A stretch of 64,000 nt of DNA from Bacillota bacterium (GCA_023390175.1 JAEWDK010000014.1:18481-82480); one strand, 5' to 3'. Counted from the stretch's first letter, positions 51,863-60,681 are shown. Made by a program: numbers and translations. The notes: generated from the letters alone by a model not told the origin.

Positions 51863-51896
51863 GCCAGCCCGATTTCCCGTGCGAAATCGGGCTGGC
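51863..51896 (+). terminator. Hairpin upstream of the pyridoxal kinase gene
   Basis: GCCAGCCCGATTT pairs perfectly with AAATCGGGCTGGC across CCCGTGCG. No long T-run follows (TGTTGTATC), so it may be a terminator with a weak tail or a 5' leader structure of the next gene. Confidence 0.5.
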
Positions 51897-51937
51897 TGTT
51901 GTATCGATTCACCGCACGGAGAAGTGGTGGGTTTCCT

Positions 51938-52795
51938 ATGAATAAACAGAAACGAGTGGCGGCTATTCACGACCTTTCCGGGTTTGGAAAATGCTCCCTC
52001 ACAGTCGCACTGCCGATTCTTTCGGCGGCGGGAATAGAAGTCTGCGCGGTTCCGACCGCCGTACTTTCCTCCCATACCGGCGGTCTAACCGGCTATACTT
52101 ACCGTGACCTGACAGAAGATATGCCGGGCTTTCAAAAGCAGTGGAAGCAGCTTGGCCTGGAATTCGACGCAATTTACAGCGGTTTTTTAGGCTCCTACGA
52201 TCAGATTGAAATCGTATCGGAATTTTTCGACGCGTTCCGCACCGAACATAACTTAATTTTAGTTGACCCTGTCATGGCCGACAACGGCAAGCTGTATCCC
52301 ACGATTACACCCGCAATGGCCGGGGATATGGCAAAGCTGTGCCGCAAGGCCGACATTATCGTGCCCAACCTGACCGAAGCGGCCTACCTTTTGGGCGAAG
52401 AATTTTACGACGGGCCATATAACCGCGCCTTTATTGAAGATCTGCTCGTCCGGCTGAGCGAGCTTGGCCCAAAACAGGTGGTCCTCACCGGCGTATGGTT
52501 TAACGCCGACCTGCTCGGCGCGGCGGGGTACGACAGCGAAACCGGCAGCGTCAGCTATGCTTTTTCGCCGCGAATCGGCGGCAGCTACCACGGCACCGGC
52601 GATGTTTTCGGAAGTGCGCTGCTTGCCGGGCTGTTAAACGGAATGAACCTGTGCAACGCGATGCAGATTGCCGTCGATTACACAGCCGGCTGTATCCGGC
52701 GCACAAAGGAAACGGGAAACGATGTGCGCTTCGGGGTTAATTTTGAAGCCGGGCTGCTGAAATTTATGCGGGAGCTCGGAATCACCGAGGAATAA
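51938..52795 (+). CDS. Pyridoxamine/pyridoxal kinase (PdxK/PdxY-like, PfkB superfamily)
   Basis: A 285-residue ribokinase-fold kinase for vitamin B6 salvage: it phosphorylates pyridoxal, pyridoxamine or pyridoxine. Visible signals are DLSGFGKCSL near the N-terminus, DPVMADNGKLYP, PNLTEAAYLLG and the catalytic GTGDVFGSALLAGLL (Gly-Thr-Gly-Asp). The ATG at 51938 removes a 13-residue out-of-family extension from 51899. Followed by a terminator at 52806. Confidence 0.88.
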   Translation: MNKQKRVAAIHDLSGFGKCSLTVALPILSAAGIEVCAVPTAVLSSHTGGLTGYTYRDLTEDMPGFQKQWKQLGLEFDAIYSGFLGSYDQIEIVSEFFDAFRTEHNLILVDPVMADNGKLYPTITPAMAGDMAKLCRKADIIVPNLTEAAYLLGEEFYDGPYNRAFIEDLLVRLSELGPKQVVLTGVWFNADLLGAAGYDSETGSVSYAFSPRIGGSYHGTGDVFGSALLAGLLNGMNLCNAMQIAVDYTAGCIRRTKETGNDVRFGVNFEAGLLKFMRELGITEE

Positions 52796-52805
52796 GAATA
52801 TGCTG

Positions 52806-52836
52806 AAACGGAGGGAGTCTTTGACCCCCTCCGTTT
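52806..52836 (+). terminator. Terminator after the pyridoxal kinase gene
   Basis: AAACGGAGGG pairs with CCCTCCGTTT (10 bp), loop AGTCTTTGACC, tail ACTTTAC. It abuts the next promoter. Confidence 0.65.
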
Positions 52837-52862
52837 ACTTTACAGCGCAATGCTAGTATAAT
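52834..52862 (+). promoter_or_regulatory. Promoter of the FHA-FtsW/PBP operon
   Basis: TTTACT (52834-52839), a 17-base spacer and a perfect TATAAT (52857-52862), overlapping the preceding terminator. Start codon 133 bases downstream. Confidence 0.6.
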
Positions 52863-52994
52863 AGATTGAGAAAGAATTCCGGGATTCCTGAATTTTTTCT
52901 TTTATATGTCAATCATAATGGTGGGCTTTGCCCATTTAAAAGAAGTCAGCGGCTGGCTTCGGCCGTAATTGACTTTACGAAAGGGGGATGGCCC

Positions 52995-54674
52995 ATGCCA
53001 ATTAATATTCCCATTCTGCAAAACAGCATTTCCGTTATCCTTTATGTTTTCAGAATCATTGTACCGCTTGTTTCCATTGTCATCATTGCAAAATGCTTTT
53101 TGTCGCTCAAACGCGGGCGCAGGCGCGAAGACCCGGTAATCATTTTGGAAGACATGATTGCACACGAAAGCATTCCTGTTCTGTACTGGGAAAATTCGCT
53201 CGGCCGCAGCAAAAGCTGCGACATTGTTCTGCATGACGCCACCGCAAGCCGCAGCCACGCGGTACTGATGCGCCGGGAAAGCGGATGGATTATTACCGAC
53301 ACCGAGTCAAAGGCCGGCACCTTTGTCAACGGAACAAAAATCAACGGCCCGGCGCAGGTGCTCCCGGGTGATACAATCGCCATGGGTTCGACCGCGCTGA
53401 TGCTGAAACGTGCTCAGAATTCGGATCAGACGAAATCGGTGCGCCGGGTTCGCCGCGTCGCTTCCCCGGCCGGGCTGCTGGCCGCCGTTACGTTTGTGCA
53501 GATTTTGCTCTGCATTCAGGCCTGCTTTGCGGGCGGAAAATTCAGCTATCTGCCGGCAATACCGCTCGGAGCGCTGTTTGCCATGGAATGGGGGCTGTTC
53601 CTCTACTCCATAAAGGGGCTTGGGCGTGTTACCTTTGAGTTGGAAACCGTCGGCTTTCTGCTCAGCGGGATCGGTATTCTGCTGATTTCCGGCACGGGTG
53701 TGAAAAACACTTATGTTCAGCTTGGTGCGGTGGCAATGGGTATTGTTTTATTCTGCATTCTGATTTGGTTCCTCAGCGATCTGGACCGGGTTATGAAATA
53801 CCGCATTGCCATCGGGGTGTTTGCAATTTTGCTGTTCGCGGCCAACCTGCTGCTTGCGCATGAACGGAACGGCGCGCGCAACTGGATCAGCCTTGGCGGG
53901 ATTGGGGTGCAGCCATCTGAATTTATTAAAATCGCGTTTATTTTTGTCGGCGCTTCCACATTGGACAGGCTGCAGACGGCAAAAAACCTGACCGGATTCA
54001 TCTCATTTTCCGCTATCTGCATGGGTGCGCTGTTTTTAATGAGGGACTTCGGCACGGCGTGTATTTTCTTTATTACATTTTTAATTATCGCATTCATGCG
54101 TTCCGGCAGCGTGCGCACCATCGCTTTAATTTGTGCCGTGGCGGTATTCGGCGCGTTCATCATTTTGAAAATCAAGCCCTACGTTGCCGACCGCTTCGCG
54201 GCGTGGCGGCATGTTTGGGAATACGCCAACGAATCCGGCGGCTACCAGCAAACCCGTGTGCTGAGCTATTCCGCAAGCGGCGGGCTGTTTGGCATGGGGC
54301 TGGGCAACGGGCGGCTGAAGGACGTGTTCGCTTCCAGCAGCGACCTTGTGTTCGGCATGGTCTGCGAGGAACTGGGCTTGATTTTGGCGCTTGTGGTGGT
54401 GCTTTCCATTGCGCTGCTCATGTTCTATGCGCGCTCCGACGTAACGCGCAGCCGTTCCACGTTTTATTCCATCTCCGCGTGCGCGGCGGCGGGCATGATG
54501 CTGTTCCAGGCCTGCCTGAACAGCTTTGGCGCTACGGATGTTCTTCCGCTGACCGGCGTGACTCTGCCGTTTATCAGCGCGGGGGGGTCCAGCATGGTTG
54601 CGGTTTGGGGTCTGCTTGCTTTTATTAAGGCAAGCGACGAGCGTACTTACGCGGCAAGGAGGAAAAGCAGGTGA
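52995..54674 (+). CDS. FtsW/RodA/SpoVE-family glycosyltransferase with N-terminal FHA domain
   Basis: 559 residues: one N-terminal membrane helix, a cytoplasmic FHA phosphothreonine-binding domain at about 65-140 (LGRSKSCDI, SRSHA, GTFVNGTKI), then about ten membrane helices of the SEDS peptidoglycan polymerase family. SEDS marks include ARNWISLGGIGVQPSEFIKIA and a C-terminal PFISAGGSSM. The ATG at 52995 has AAGGGGG upstream; the frame from 52866 is not needed. The stop overlaps the start of the class B PBP by four bases, giving a polymerase/transpeptidase pair that may respond to Ser/Thr kinase signalling. Confidence 0.9.
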   Translation: MPINIPILQNSISVILYVFRIIVPLVSIVIIAKCFLSLKRGRRREDPVIILEDMIAHESIPVLYWENSLGRSKSCDIVLHDATASRSHAVLMRRESGWIITDTESKAGTFVNGTKINGPAQVLPGDTIAMGSTALMLKRAQNSDQTKSVRRVRRVASPAGLLAAVTFVQILLCIQACFAGGKFSYLPAIPLGALFAMEWGLFLYSIKGLGRVTFELETVGFLLSGIGILLISGTGVKNTYVQLGAVAMGIVLFCILIWFLSDLDRVMKYRIAIGVFAILLFAANLLLAHERNGARNWISLGGIGVQPSEFIKIAFIFVGASTLDRLQTAKNLTGFISFSAICMGALFLMRDFGTACIFFITFLIIAFMRSGSVRTIALICAVAVFGAFIILKIKPYVADRFAAWRHVWEYANESGGYQQTRVLSYSASGGLFGMGLGNGRLKDVFASSSDLVFGMVCEELGLILALVVVLSIALLMFYARSDVTRSRSTFYSISACAAAGMMLFQACLNSFGATDVLPLTGVTLPFISAGGSSMVAVWGLLAFIKASDERTYAARRKSR

Positions 54675-56056
54675 AAACAACCGGGGCACGTTCCCTTATT
54701 TTGTATATTTTGGGCCTTGGCTTTATTTTCGGCCTTGGCGTGTTCCTGTACGGCATGGCAACAGATGGCGGCACCTGGGCAATGCAGCCGTTTAACAAGC
54801 ATTTGACAAGCGGAAGCCAGCTTTCCTACGGCGGGCAGATTCTTGACCGGAATAACGTTGTACTTGCCAAAAGCGAAAACGGGAAACGCGTTTATAACGG
54901 CGATGAGACCATACGGCGGGCAATGCTGCACGCAGTCGGCGACACCAAGGGCTATATTTCAACGGGAATCCAGTACAGCTACCGCTCCCAGCTTTCCGGC
55001 TACAACCTGATTACCGGGCTGACAGCGCCGACGGGCAAAAGCACCGGCAGCAACATCATGCTGACGCTCGACAGCAGCCTGAGCAAGCTTGCGCTGCAAA
55101 AGCTGGGCAGCCGCAGCGGCGCGGTTGCCATCTGCAATTATAAAACCGGCGAAATGCTGTGCATGGTGAGCACGCCGGACTTTGACCCGGCAAACCCGCC
55201 GGCCGACCTTGACACCGACAAGACGGGCAAATACGAAGGCGTTTACCTGAACAAGGTGCTTTCCGCCACCTACACCCCGGGTTCGATTTTCAAGCTGGTC
55301 ACCTCCGCCGCCGCAATCGAAACCTTTCCGGATTTGGACAGCCGCACCTGGAACTGCAACGGCAGCATTACAATTAACGGAAACAAGATTACCGATGTTG
55401 CCTCCTACGGAAAGCTGAGCTTTAAAAACGCGCTGGCGAAATCCTCGAATGTCGCCTTTGCACAAATTGCAATTGAGCTTGGTGCAAAGGAAATGACCTC
55501 CGTGGCAAATTCAATGGGTTTTAACCGTAGCTTTACCCTGGACGGAATCAGCACAAGCAAAAGTGTTTACAAGGTTGACGGCGCACAGGCCAACGAGCTC
55601 GGCTGGTCGGGTGTGGGGCAGTACACCGATTTAACCAACCCGTACCACATGATGCTCCTGATGGATGCGATTGCAAACGGCGGTACCGCGGTAAATCCGT
55701 ACATGATTCAGCGCATTACAACGCAGTTCGGCTTTCCCACACAGACCGGAAGCACTCAAAAAGGTGCCCAGCTGGTCAATTCCGTTACCGCCGCAAGGCT
55801 GAAAACGTATATGCGTTACAATGTGACGAACTCCTACGGCGACGGCTTGTTCCCGGGGCTGGCGGTCTGCGCCAAAACCGGCACAGCCGAAGTGGGCGGC
55901 GGAAAAAGGCCGAACGGCTGGATGGTCGGCTTTTCCTCAAACACGGACACACCGCTTGCGTTCGCCATTGTAGTGGAGGATTCCAGAACGGGAATCGGCT
56001 CCGCCGGGCAGATTGCATCGTCCCTGATGACCGCTGCCGCAAAAACAGTACAGTAG
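54671..56056 (+). CDS. Class B penicillin-binding protein (transpeptidase)
   Basis: 461 residues: one N-terminal membrane helix and an extracellular transpeptidase domain with the three active-site motifs TPGSIFK (nucleophile Ser near residue 204), SSN and KTGTAE (near 401). The N-terminal PBP dimer domain is short, as in PbpA-type proteins that accompany FtsW-like partners. It starts at a GTG with AGGAGG eight bases upstream, coupled to the FHA-FtsW gene. The pair probably serves cell elongation, division or sporulation; which one is open. Confidence 0.92.
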   Translation: MKTTGARSLILYILGLGFIFGLGVFLYGMATDGGTWAMQPFNKHLTSGSQLSYGGQILDRNNVVLAKSENGKRVYNGDETIRRAMLHAVGDTKGYISTGIQYSYRSQLSGYNLITGLTAPTGKSTGSNIMLTLDSSLSKLALQKLGSRSGAVAICNYKTGEMLCMVSTPDFDPANPPADLDTDKTGKYEGVYLNKVLSATYTPGSIFKLVTSAAAIETFPDLDSRTWNCNGSITINGNKITDVASYGKLSFKNALAKSSNVAFAQIAIELGAKEMTSVANSMGFNRSFTLDGISTSKSVYKVDGAQANELGWSGVGQYTDLTNPYHMMLLMDAIANGGTAVNPYMIQRITTQFGFPTQTGSTQKGAQLVNSVTAARLKTYMRYNVTNSYGDGLFPGLAVCAKTGTAEVGGGKRPNGWMVGFSSNTDTPLAFAIVVEDSRTGIGSAGQIASSLMTAAAKTVQ

Positions 56057-56059
56057 AAG

Positions 56060-56106
56060 AATCACCCCTGGACCGAGCAGCCGCTCAAACTCCGGGGGTG
56101 ATTTTT
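56060..56106 (+). terminator. Terminator after the PBP gene
   Basis: AATCACCCC pairs with GGGGTGATT across a long loop, followed by TTTTATTC. It sits between convergent genes. Confidence 0.6.
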
Positions 56107-56962
56107 ATTCTTTTATAATTTCAGCCTGCTCCGCCGTGCTTTCAAATAGCTTTTGCATGCGGTCCATATGGTATTGATAAACCGTAAGCAGCTCCGGGGA
56201 AGGCTCCGCGCCGCCCTGAGTCAGCTCCATTACTTTTACCGCTCTGAGCTCGTCCAGAATCATTTGATATGTAGAGATTTTACAGGAAATTTTGAAAACC
56301 TCGTCATCATTCCAGCGCAGGAATTTCGCTTCGGCAATATACATATTTACATTATAATTCAGCTTTTGAATGGAGGTGTCCACCGCGCGTGCATCAATCT
56401 GCCTGCGGGAAGCGGCATTGCCGATGGATTCTTCGATCTGGCTGCGCAGCTGTGCGCAGGAATTTTTGATTTCCTCCGCGTAGTTGGGCGGCATAACAAT
56501 CAGGTTGACCAGCAGCGCGATTGCAATGCCGATTACACTGTCAATCATGCAGGTCACGGCGAAATGCCAGGTAATAATATGAGCGCCGAAGTCGTGCATA
56601 AACATCATGGCCGCGAACAGAAAGCAGGAAAGGGTTGCCGCCCCGGTAAGCTTAAAAAGCTGGCACAGGTACAGGGTCAGAATAATTCCGACACCGCAGA
56701 GCCCGGCGTTCGCAGGGGAAATCAACGCAAAACCGCCGCCGATTGCAACACCGATGATCACGCCGATTAACTTGTTCTTCCCCGATTTAAAAGAAATGTC
56801 AATGGATTTTCCCATGGACATCACCGTGGCGACCACGGCAAAAAAAGGCTGGTTCAGCTTCAATAAAAAAGAAACGGCAACGCAAACTGTTACGGCGATG
56901 CCTGTTTTTATAATTCTGAGGCCCATTCTGTGCTTGGTTAACTTATTTGAAAGCCAGTTCAT
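56105..56962 (-). CDS. Aromatic acid exporter (ArAE/FUSC) family protein
   Basis: 285 residues with about six membrane helices (residues 15-165: GIAVTVCVAVSFLL, IGVIIGVAIGGGFALI) and a cytoplasmic helical C-terminal half, the pattern of ArAE_1/DUF939 proteins of Firmicutes. Relatives export aromatic acids or are implicated in cell-envelope physiology; the substrate is unknown. It follows the HAD phosphatase gene by three bases. Confidence 0.8.
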   Translation of the reverse strand: MNWLSNKLTKHRMGLRIIKTGIAVTVCVAVSFLLKLNQPFFAVVATVMSMGKSIDISFKSGKNKLIGVIIGVAIGGGFALISPANAGLCGVGIILTLYLCQLFKLTGAATLSCFLFAAMMFMHDFGAHIITWHFAVTCMIDSVIGIAIALLVNLIVMPPNYAEEIKNSCAQLRSQIEESIGNAASRRQIDARAVDTSIQKLNYNVNMYIAEAKFLRWNDDEVFKISCKISTYQMILDELRAVKVMELTQGGAEPSPELLTVYQYHMDRMQKLFESTAEQAEIIKE

Positions 56963-56965
56963 GCT

Positions 56966-57640
56966 TCACCTCATGCTGCAAGCAACAATCTTTACAATTT
57001 CTTCCGGATGTTCAACGACGTATTTCGCGTGATTTTCCTCCAGTTCCTTCCGGTCCCGAAAACCCCACAGCACGCCGGCAGTGTCCATCCCCGCGGCCGC
57101 GCCGGTCTGCATGTCCGTGTTGGTGTCGCCGATGTAAAGGCATTCCTGCGGCTTTACACCCAGCTCGTCCGCAATCAGAAGCGCGCCCTGCGGCGCCGGC
57201 TTGCGCGCAACCTGCGGCCGCTGGCCGTAGCAAAGGTCAAACATACCGTCTTCAAACAGCGCGCTTACAATGGCAGTCGTGCAGTTGTGCGGTTTGTTGG
57301 ACAAAACCGCAAGACGAAGCCCCCGCTGTTTCAGTGACGATACCGCCTCATGCATCCCGCTGTAATCGGTTACAATATAAGTCGGGTCGTTCTCATATAA
57401 TTCGTCATAAACGGTTCTCAGCTTTGTAATGTCATCTTCCGTATAGTTGTTTTCGCCGCATACCGTATCGAGCATCCGGTGCATCAGCCGGTTTGCCCCG
57501 TTGCCGACGAGGTAGCGGTACTTCTGTGCGCCGATGGGCGGATACCCGCATTTTTCCAGTGCTTCGTTCGCAAAAAACGCGATAGAATCCAACGTATTCG
57601 CCAATGTTCCATCCAAATCAAAAATACATGCTTTATACAA
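56966..57640 (-). CDS. HAD-family phosphatase, phosphoglycolate-phosphatase-like
   Basis: A 224-residue HAD hydrolase with FDLDGTLANTLDS (nucleophile Asp), LAVLSNKP (motif II), a Lys in ARKPAPQG and YIGDTNTDMQ (motif IV). The cap domain is of the Gph type; the substrate could be phosphoglycolate, pyrophosphate or a sugar phosphate. The start is TTG at 57640: AGGGTG is about five bases upstream and the family length fits, while the frame from 57712 adds non-family residues. Confidence 0.85.
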   Translation of the reverse strand: MYKACIFDLDGTLANTLDSIAFFANEALEKCGYPPIGAQKYRYLVGNGANRLMHRMLDTVCGENNYTEDDITKLRTVYDELYENDPTYIVTDYSGMHEAVSSLKQRGLRLAVLSNKPHNCTTAIVSALFEDGMFDLCYGQRPQVARKPAPQGALLIADELGVKPQECLYIGDTNTDMQTGAAAGMDTAGVLWGFRDRKELEENHAKYVVEHPEEIVKIVACSMR

Positions 57641-57767
57641 ATTATCACCCTGTCTGTTAAAACCAAAAATTTGATACATACTGATAATAATCAATTTTGC
57701 ATAAATTTGCAAGCATTTTCCGTTGCTTTGCTTTCCCGCACGCGTTTGTAGCCGGCAAACGGTACGT

Positions 57768-57796
57768 AAAAAGCGCCGAAGTGAACACTTCGGCGC
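57768..57796 (-). terminator. Terminator after the Usp-like gene
   Basis: GCGCCGAAGTG and CACTTCGGCGC form an 11-bp stem; the minus strand continues with TTTTTACG. It begins 19 bases after the stop codon. Confidence 0.75.
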
Positions 57797-57814
57797 CCCT
57801 GTTTTTCGTATGTA

Positions 57815-58252
57815 TCAGTGCTGCATTGCTAATTTGGTTTTCTGCTGCCTGCCGCTTGCAGGGCAAATATTATAAATCATTCCATCTTTTGCCACCATTG
57901 AAATCGGAACCTTGGGCAAAAGTTTATGAATCATCTCCACGAATCCGTTTACAGAGGCCTCCGCCATTCCCGTTACAATATGAGTTGCACCAATCTGTTT
58001 TACAAATCCCACAGCTACAAGTACCGCTTCATCATTAAAATAGACGGTCATCTCCGCCTTCGCGTCGCGCGCCGTCTGCCGCAGATATTCAAGTTCTTCA
58101 CAGCTGGTTTCAAATCCTGCGGAAGCGGGCTGCACACAGAGCACCTGCAATGGAACGGAACGCTCATCGGCAATTTTTTTGCCCGCCCGAATCAGCCTGT
58201 CGCAGTCGCGCTGCCCGGTCACACAAACAAGGATCGCTGCCTTGTCATTCAC
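57815..58252 (-). CDS. Universal-stress-protein-like nucleotide-binding protein
   Basis: 145 residues with the UspA-like alpha/beta fold: ILVCVTGQRDCDRLIRAGKKIA at the start, as in the Usp domain of KdpD, and GFVKQIGATHIVTGMAEAS near the C-terminal half. The ATP-binding loop G-x2-G-x9-G[ST] of classical Usp is not evident, so nucleotide binding is doubtful. Function unknown. The gap 58253-58455 holds no gene. Confidence 0.65.
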   Translation of the reverse strand: MNDKAAILVCVTGQRDCDRLIRAGKKIADERSVPLQVLCVQPASAGFETSCEELEYLRQTARDAKAEMTVYFNDEAVLVAVGFVKQIGATHIVTGMAEASVNGFVEMIHKLLPKVPISMVAKDGMIYNICPASGRQQKTKLAMQH

Positions 58253-58454
58253 TTCTCTACCTCCTTTCTCAAACCAGATTTTTGAGCCATTACAAGTATA
58301 ATGGATTTATAATAATTTATGGTAACAGAAGTTGTATAAATTATTAACAAAGTGTTAAATAAAATTTCGACGTTTTTTGTGATATATTATGGATTACATT
58401 CAGTATAACACAGTTTCCCCTGTTTTTCAAATCTAAATATTGTCGCATAACAGG

Positions 58455-58484
58455 AAAAGCCGCAGGATTAAAATATCCTGCGGC
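58455..58484 (-). terminator. Terminator after the M23 peptidase gene
   Basis: GCCGCAGGAT and ATCCTGCGGC form a 10-bp stem with a 6-base loop, followed on the minus strand by TTTTCC. Confidence 0.7.
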
Positions 58485-58523
58485 GGTGATTTGCCCCTAA
58501 TCGGCTGAGTGTTCGGGGGCAAG

Positions 58524-59264
58524 TTATTTCAGAACGGAAAGCGGGTCAATAAACTTGCCGCTCTTCTTCATTGACAGGTGCAAATGGGAAGCGTCCAGAC
58601 TTTCACAGGGAACGATTCCCACCGTGCCAATCTGCTGGCCCTGTTTGACCGTGTCGCCCTTTTTCACGCTTGTCTGGCCCATGCCGCAGTAGTAAGCTTC
58701 TATTTCGCCATGGGTAATCACAACGGTATTGCTGTAAGAATCATCCGCATACACATTTTTTACGGTTCCGTCGGCAACCGCCTTCACGGCGTCACCCTGC
58801 TGGGCGCTCAGGTCAACCCCGGTATGCACGCGCCAGTCCTGCAATGTTTTGGAATAGACCGGGTTTTCTCCGCTGTATTTCTGCGTAGCGGTATTGCTGA
58901 CGGGGTATTTAAATGTCAGCACCTGAGCCGCAGTCTGCTTTGCCGGTACGGAGGAAACTGTTTTGGGCGGAACAGCGGAAGACGCCGGCTTCGGCGCCGC
59001 GGAAGACGGCGCAGGCTGCGAGGATTCCTCCGGAACGGCCGCAGGTTCACTCGTGATTACTTTAATTCCGCTGACGGTCTGATTCGTTTGTTCCGCCACA
59101 GTACTGCTTGCGGAATTCCCGTTGGGCGAGGCATAGTTCACCACACTGTCGTACGTGGTCCACGCGGCCACACCAATTGCAATTAAGCACACGCCGAGCG
59201 CAATATAAAATCCCTTGGAGTTATTCTTTCTCGATTTATTACTGAGCAGATGTAAATTATTCAA
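58524..59264 (-). CDS. Membrane-anchored M23 (LytM) peptidase, SpoIIQ-like
   Basis: 246 residues: a cytoplasmic start, one membrane helix (FYIALGVCLIAIGVAAW), a Ser/Pro/Ala linker and a C-terminal LytM domain. Zinc ligands are intact: HTGVDL (His and Asp) and SHLHLSM (His-x-His), unlike the degenerate SpoIIQ of Bacillus, but as in clostridial SpoIIQ. A role at the engulfing forespore membrane is inferred from the architecture. The TTG at 59264 is eight bases after GGAGG; the frame to 59294 has no ribosome site. Confidence 0.75.
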   Translation of the reverse strand: MNNLHLLSNKSRKNNSKGFYIALGVCLIAIGVAAWTTYDSVVNYASPNGNSASSTVAEQTNQTVSGIKVITSEPAAVPEESSQPAPSSAAPKPASSAVPPKTVSSVPAKQTAAQVLTFKYPVSNTATQKYSGENPVYSKTLQDWRVHTGVDLSAQQGDAVKAVADGTVKNVYADDSYSNTVVITHGEIEAYYCGMGQTSVKKGDTVKQGQQIGTVGIVPCESLDASHLHLSMKKSGKFIDPLSVLK

Positions 59265-59346
59265 TCGTGCCACCTCCGAATATATTTTGACCATAATAAA
59301 GCGGTTATATTCGGTATAGCAGATTTTTATATTGAATTTTAAAAAG

Positions 59347-59382
59347 AAAAAGAACCTAATCCAAAATGATTAGGTTCTTTTT
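59347..59382. terminator. Bidirectional terminator-like hairpin
   Basis: AAAAAGAACCTAATC (59347-59361) pairs perfectly with 59368-59382 across CAAAAT. It separates the M23 gene and the lexA region. Confidence 0.7.
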
Positions 59383-59417
59383 CATTAGCTTGAGGGGTAT
59401 ATTGAGGAGGGTAGAAC

Positions 59418-59504
59418 ATGTATCAAGCGGTGGTGCGGCTCCATCTTCTTGATTACAACCATATTATATCCGCTTTGCCCAAAACAGTTGTTACACAGCT
59501 ATGA
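59418..59504 (+). CDS. Possible 28-residue small protein upstream of lexA
   Basis: The ATG at 59418 has a strong GAGGAGG seven bases upstream and opens 28 codons (MYQAVVRLHLLDYNHIISAL...). It ends just before the lexA promoter. No domain or membrane helix is apparent, and no clear promoter was found. It could be a leader peptide or a chance frame. Confidence 0.3.
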   Translation: MYQAVVRLHLLDYNHIISALPKTVVTQL

Positions 59505-59529
59505 ATATCTTATGAATTTTTGGCAGCGC

Positions 59530-59569
59530 CAAACATTTGTTTGTTTTTATGAAAGGAATATGGTATAAT
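59530..59569 (+). promoter_or_regulatory. lexA promoter with LexA (SOS) box
   Basis: The palindrome CAAAC-ATTT-GTTTG (59530-59543) matches the core of the Gram-positive SOS box (GAAC-N4-GTTC) at AAC-N4-GTT. It overlaps a -35 TTGTTT (59541-59546), 17 bases from a perfect TATAAT (59564-59569). Binding of LexA here would exclude polymerase, giving autoregulation. Confidence 0.7.
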
Positions 59570-59604
59570 ACAATCAGAAAATCCAAAGATGGAGGAGTGC
59601 GGAA

Positions 59605-60189
59605 ATGTTAACCGAAAGCCAGCAAAAGGTGTATGACTACCTGAAAAACAGAACCCAAAACGGGCTTCCGCCGACTGTGCGTGAAATTTGCACCGCAACC
59701 GGGCTAAAATCCACTTCCAGCGTACATGCCCATTTGAAAACCCTGGAGCGGGCCGGCTATATCAGCCGCGACGCCGGGCTGAACCGCGCTATTCACCTTG
59801 CGGGGGAACAAAGCACCGTTCAGGTGCCGATTGTGGGCCGCGTGGCGGCCGGCCAGCCGATTCTGGCTGTGGAAGAAATTGAGGGCTACGTGCCGTTCTG
59901 CCCGCCGCACCAAAGCGGCGAGGAATATTTCGCATTGAATGTTCGCGGTGAAAGCATGAAGGATGCGGGGATTTTAAATGGCGATATTGTGGTTGCCCTC
60001 AAAACGCCGACCGCGCGCGACGGCGAAATCGTAGTCGCCCTGATTGAAGACGAAGCGACGGTAAAGCGCCTTTACCGTGAAAAGGACAGGGTGCGTTTGC
60101 AGCCGGAAAATGCGGACTATCAGCCGATTTATGCGAAAGATGTTCTCATCCTTGGCAAGGTCGTTGCGGTATTCCGGTACTATCAATAA
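59605..60189 (+). CDS. lexA: SOS repressor LexA
   Basis: 194 residues: an N-terminal winged-helix DNA-binding domain (PPTVREICTATGLKSTSSVHAHL) and a C-terminal S24 self-cleaving domain. The cleavage site is A82-G83 (VAAGQP), the catalytic Ser is S117 (GESMKD) and the Lys is K154 (ATVKRLY). GGAGG lies upstream. RecA-stimulated self-cleavage releases SOS genes; the upstream box indicates autoregulation. The 4-TM protein follows by 26 bases. Confidence 0.95.
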   Translation: MLTESQQKVYDYLKNRTQNGLPPTVREICTATGLKSTSSVHAHLKTLERAGYISRDAGLNRAIHLAGEQSTVQVPIVGRVAAGQPILAVEEIEGYVPFCPPHQSGEEYFALNVRGESMKDAGILNGDIVVALKTPTARDGEIVVALIEDEATVKRLYREKDRVRLQPENADYQPIYAKDVLILGKVVAVFRYYQ

Positions 60190-60215
60190 TCGTTGACTGA
60201 CAGGAGCATTGTAAA

Positions 60216-60665
60216 ATGCAAAAAAAACAAACCGTTCAATTTGCTGTATTCGGCATTGTTATGGCCTTAATCCATTTCATCCAATGTCTTTTCAGAATAA
60301 AAGCGCACGATGTGCTTTTAACGCTGTCCGCTTCGCAGAGCAGGACGGACAGCCCGTTATGGGTCCAGTTTTCAAATTACGGAAAGTACACAGAGATCGC
60401 ATTTTATACTATCGGTATTATTTTTATGATTGTGATCGGCTATCGGCTGATCTACGCAAAAATCCGTTTCCGCTTTGCGCTGGCAGCAACCGTAGCTTCA
60501 TACCTTTTACCCGCTGCTGTCGGCACTGTGATGCATTTTCAGGCAAAAGGCGTAAGCAATTTGATGGTCCCTGTTTTTGCATCCTTCTTTTTTGCATTGC
60601 TGATTATCATTTCAGCAGGAGTAAAAAGGAACCAATATCAAAAATTGCCAAGCTCTCAAAAATAA
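60216..60665 (+). CDS. Hypothetical four-helix membrane protein
   Basis: 149 residues with four hydrophobic segments (about 8-25, 58-78, 86-108, 116-135) and a basic tail (KRNQYQKLPSSQK). I do not recognise the family. It lies directly after lexA on the same strand before a strong terminator, so it may be co-transcribed and DNA-damage inducible. AGGAG lies upstream of the ATG. Confidence 0.65.
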   Translation: MQKKQTVQFAVFGIVMALIHFIQCLFRIKAHDVLLTLSASQSRTDSPLWVQFSNYGKYTEIAFYTIGIIFMIVIGYRLIYAKIRFRFALAATVASYLLPAAVGTVMHFQAKGVSNLMVPVFASFFFALLIIISAGVKRNQYQKLPSSQK

Positions 60666-60681
60666 ATTATCCCTGTTACGC

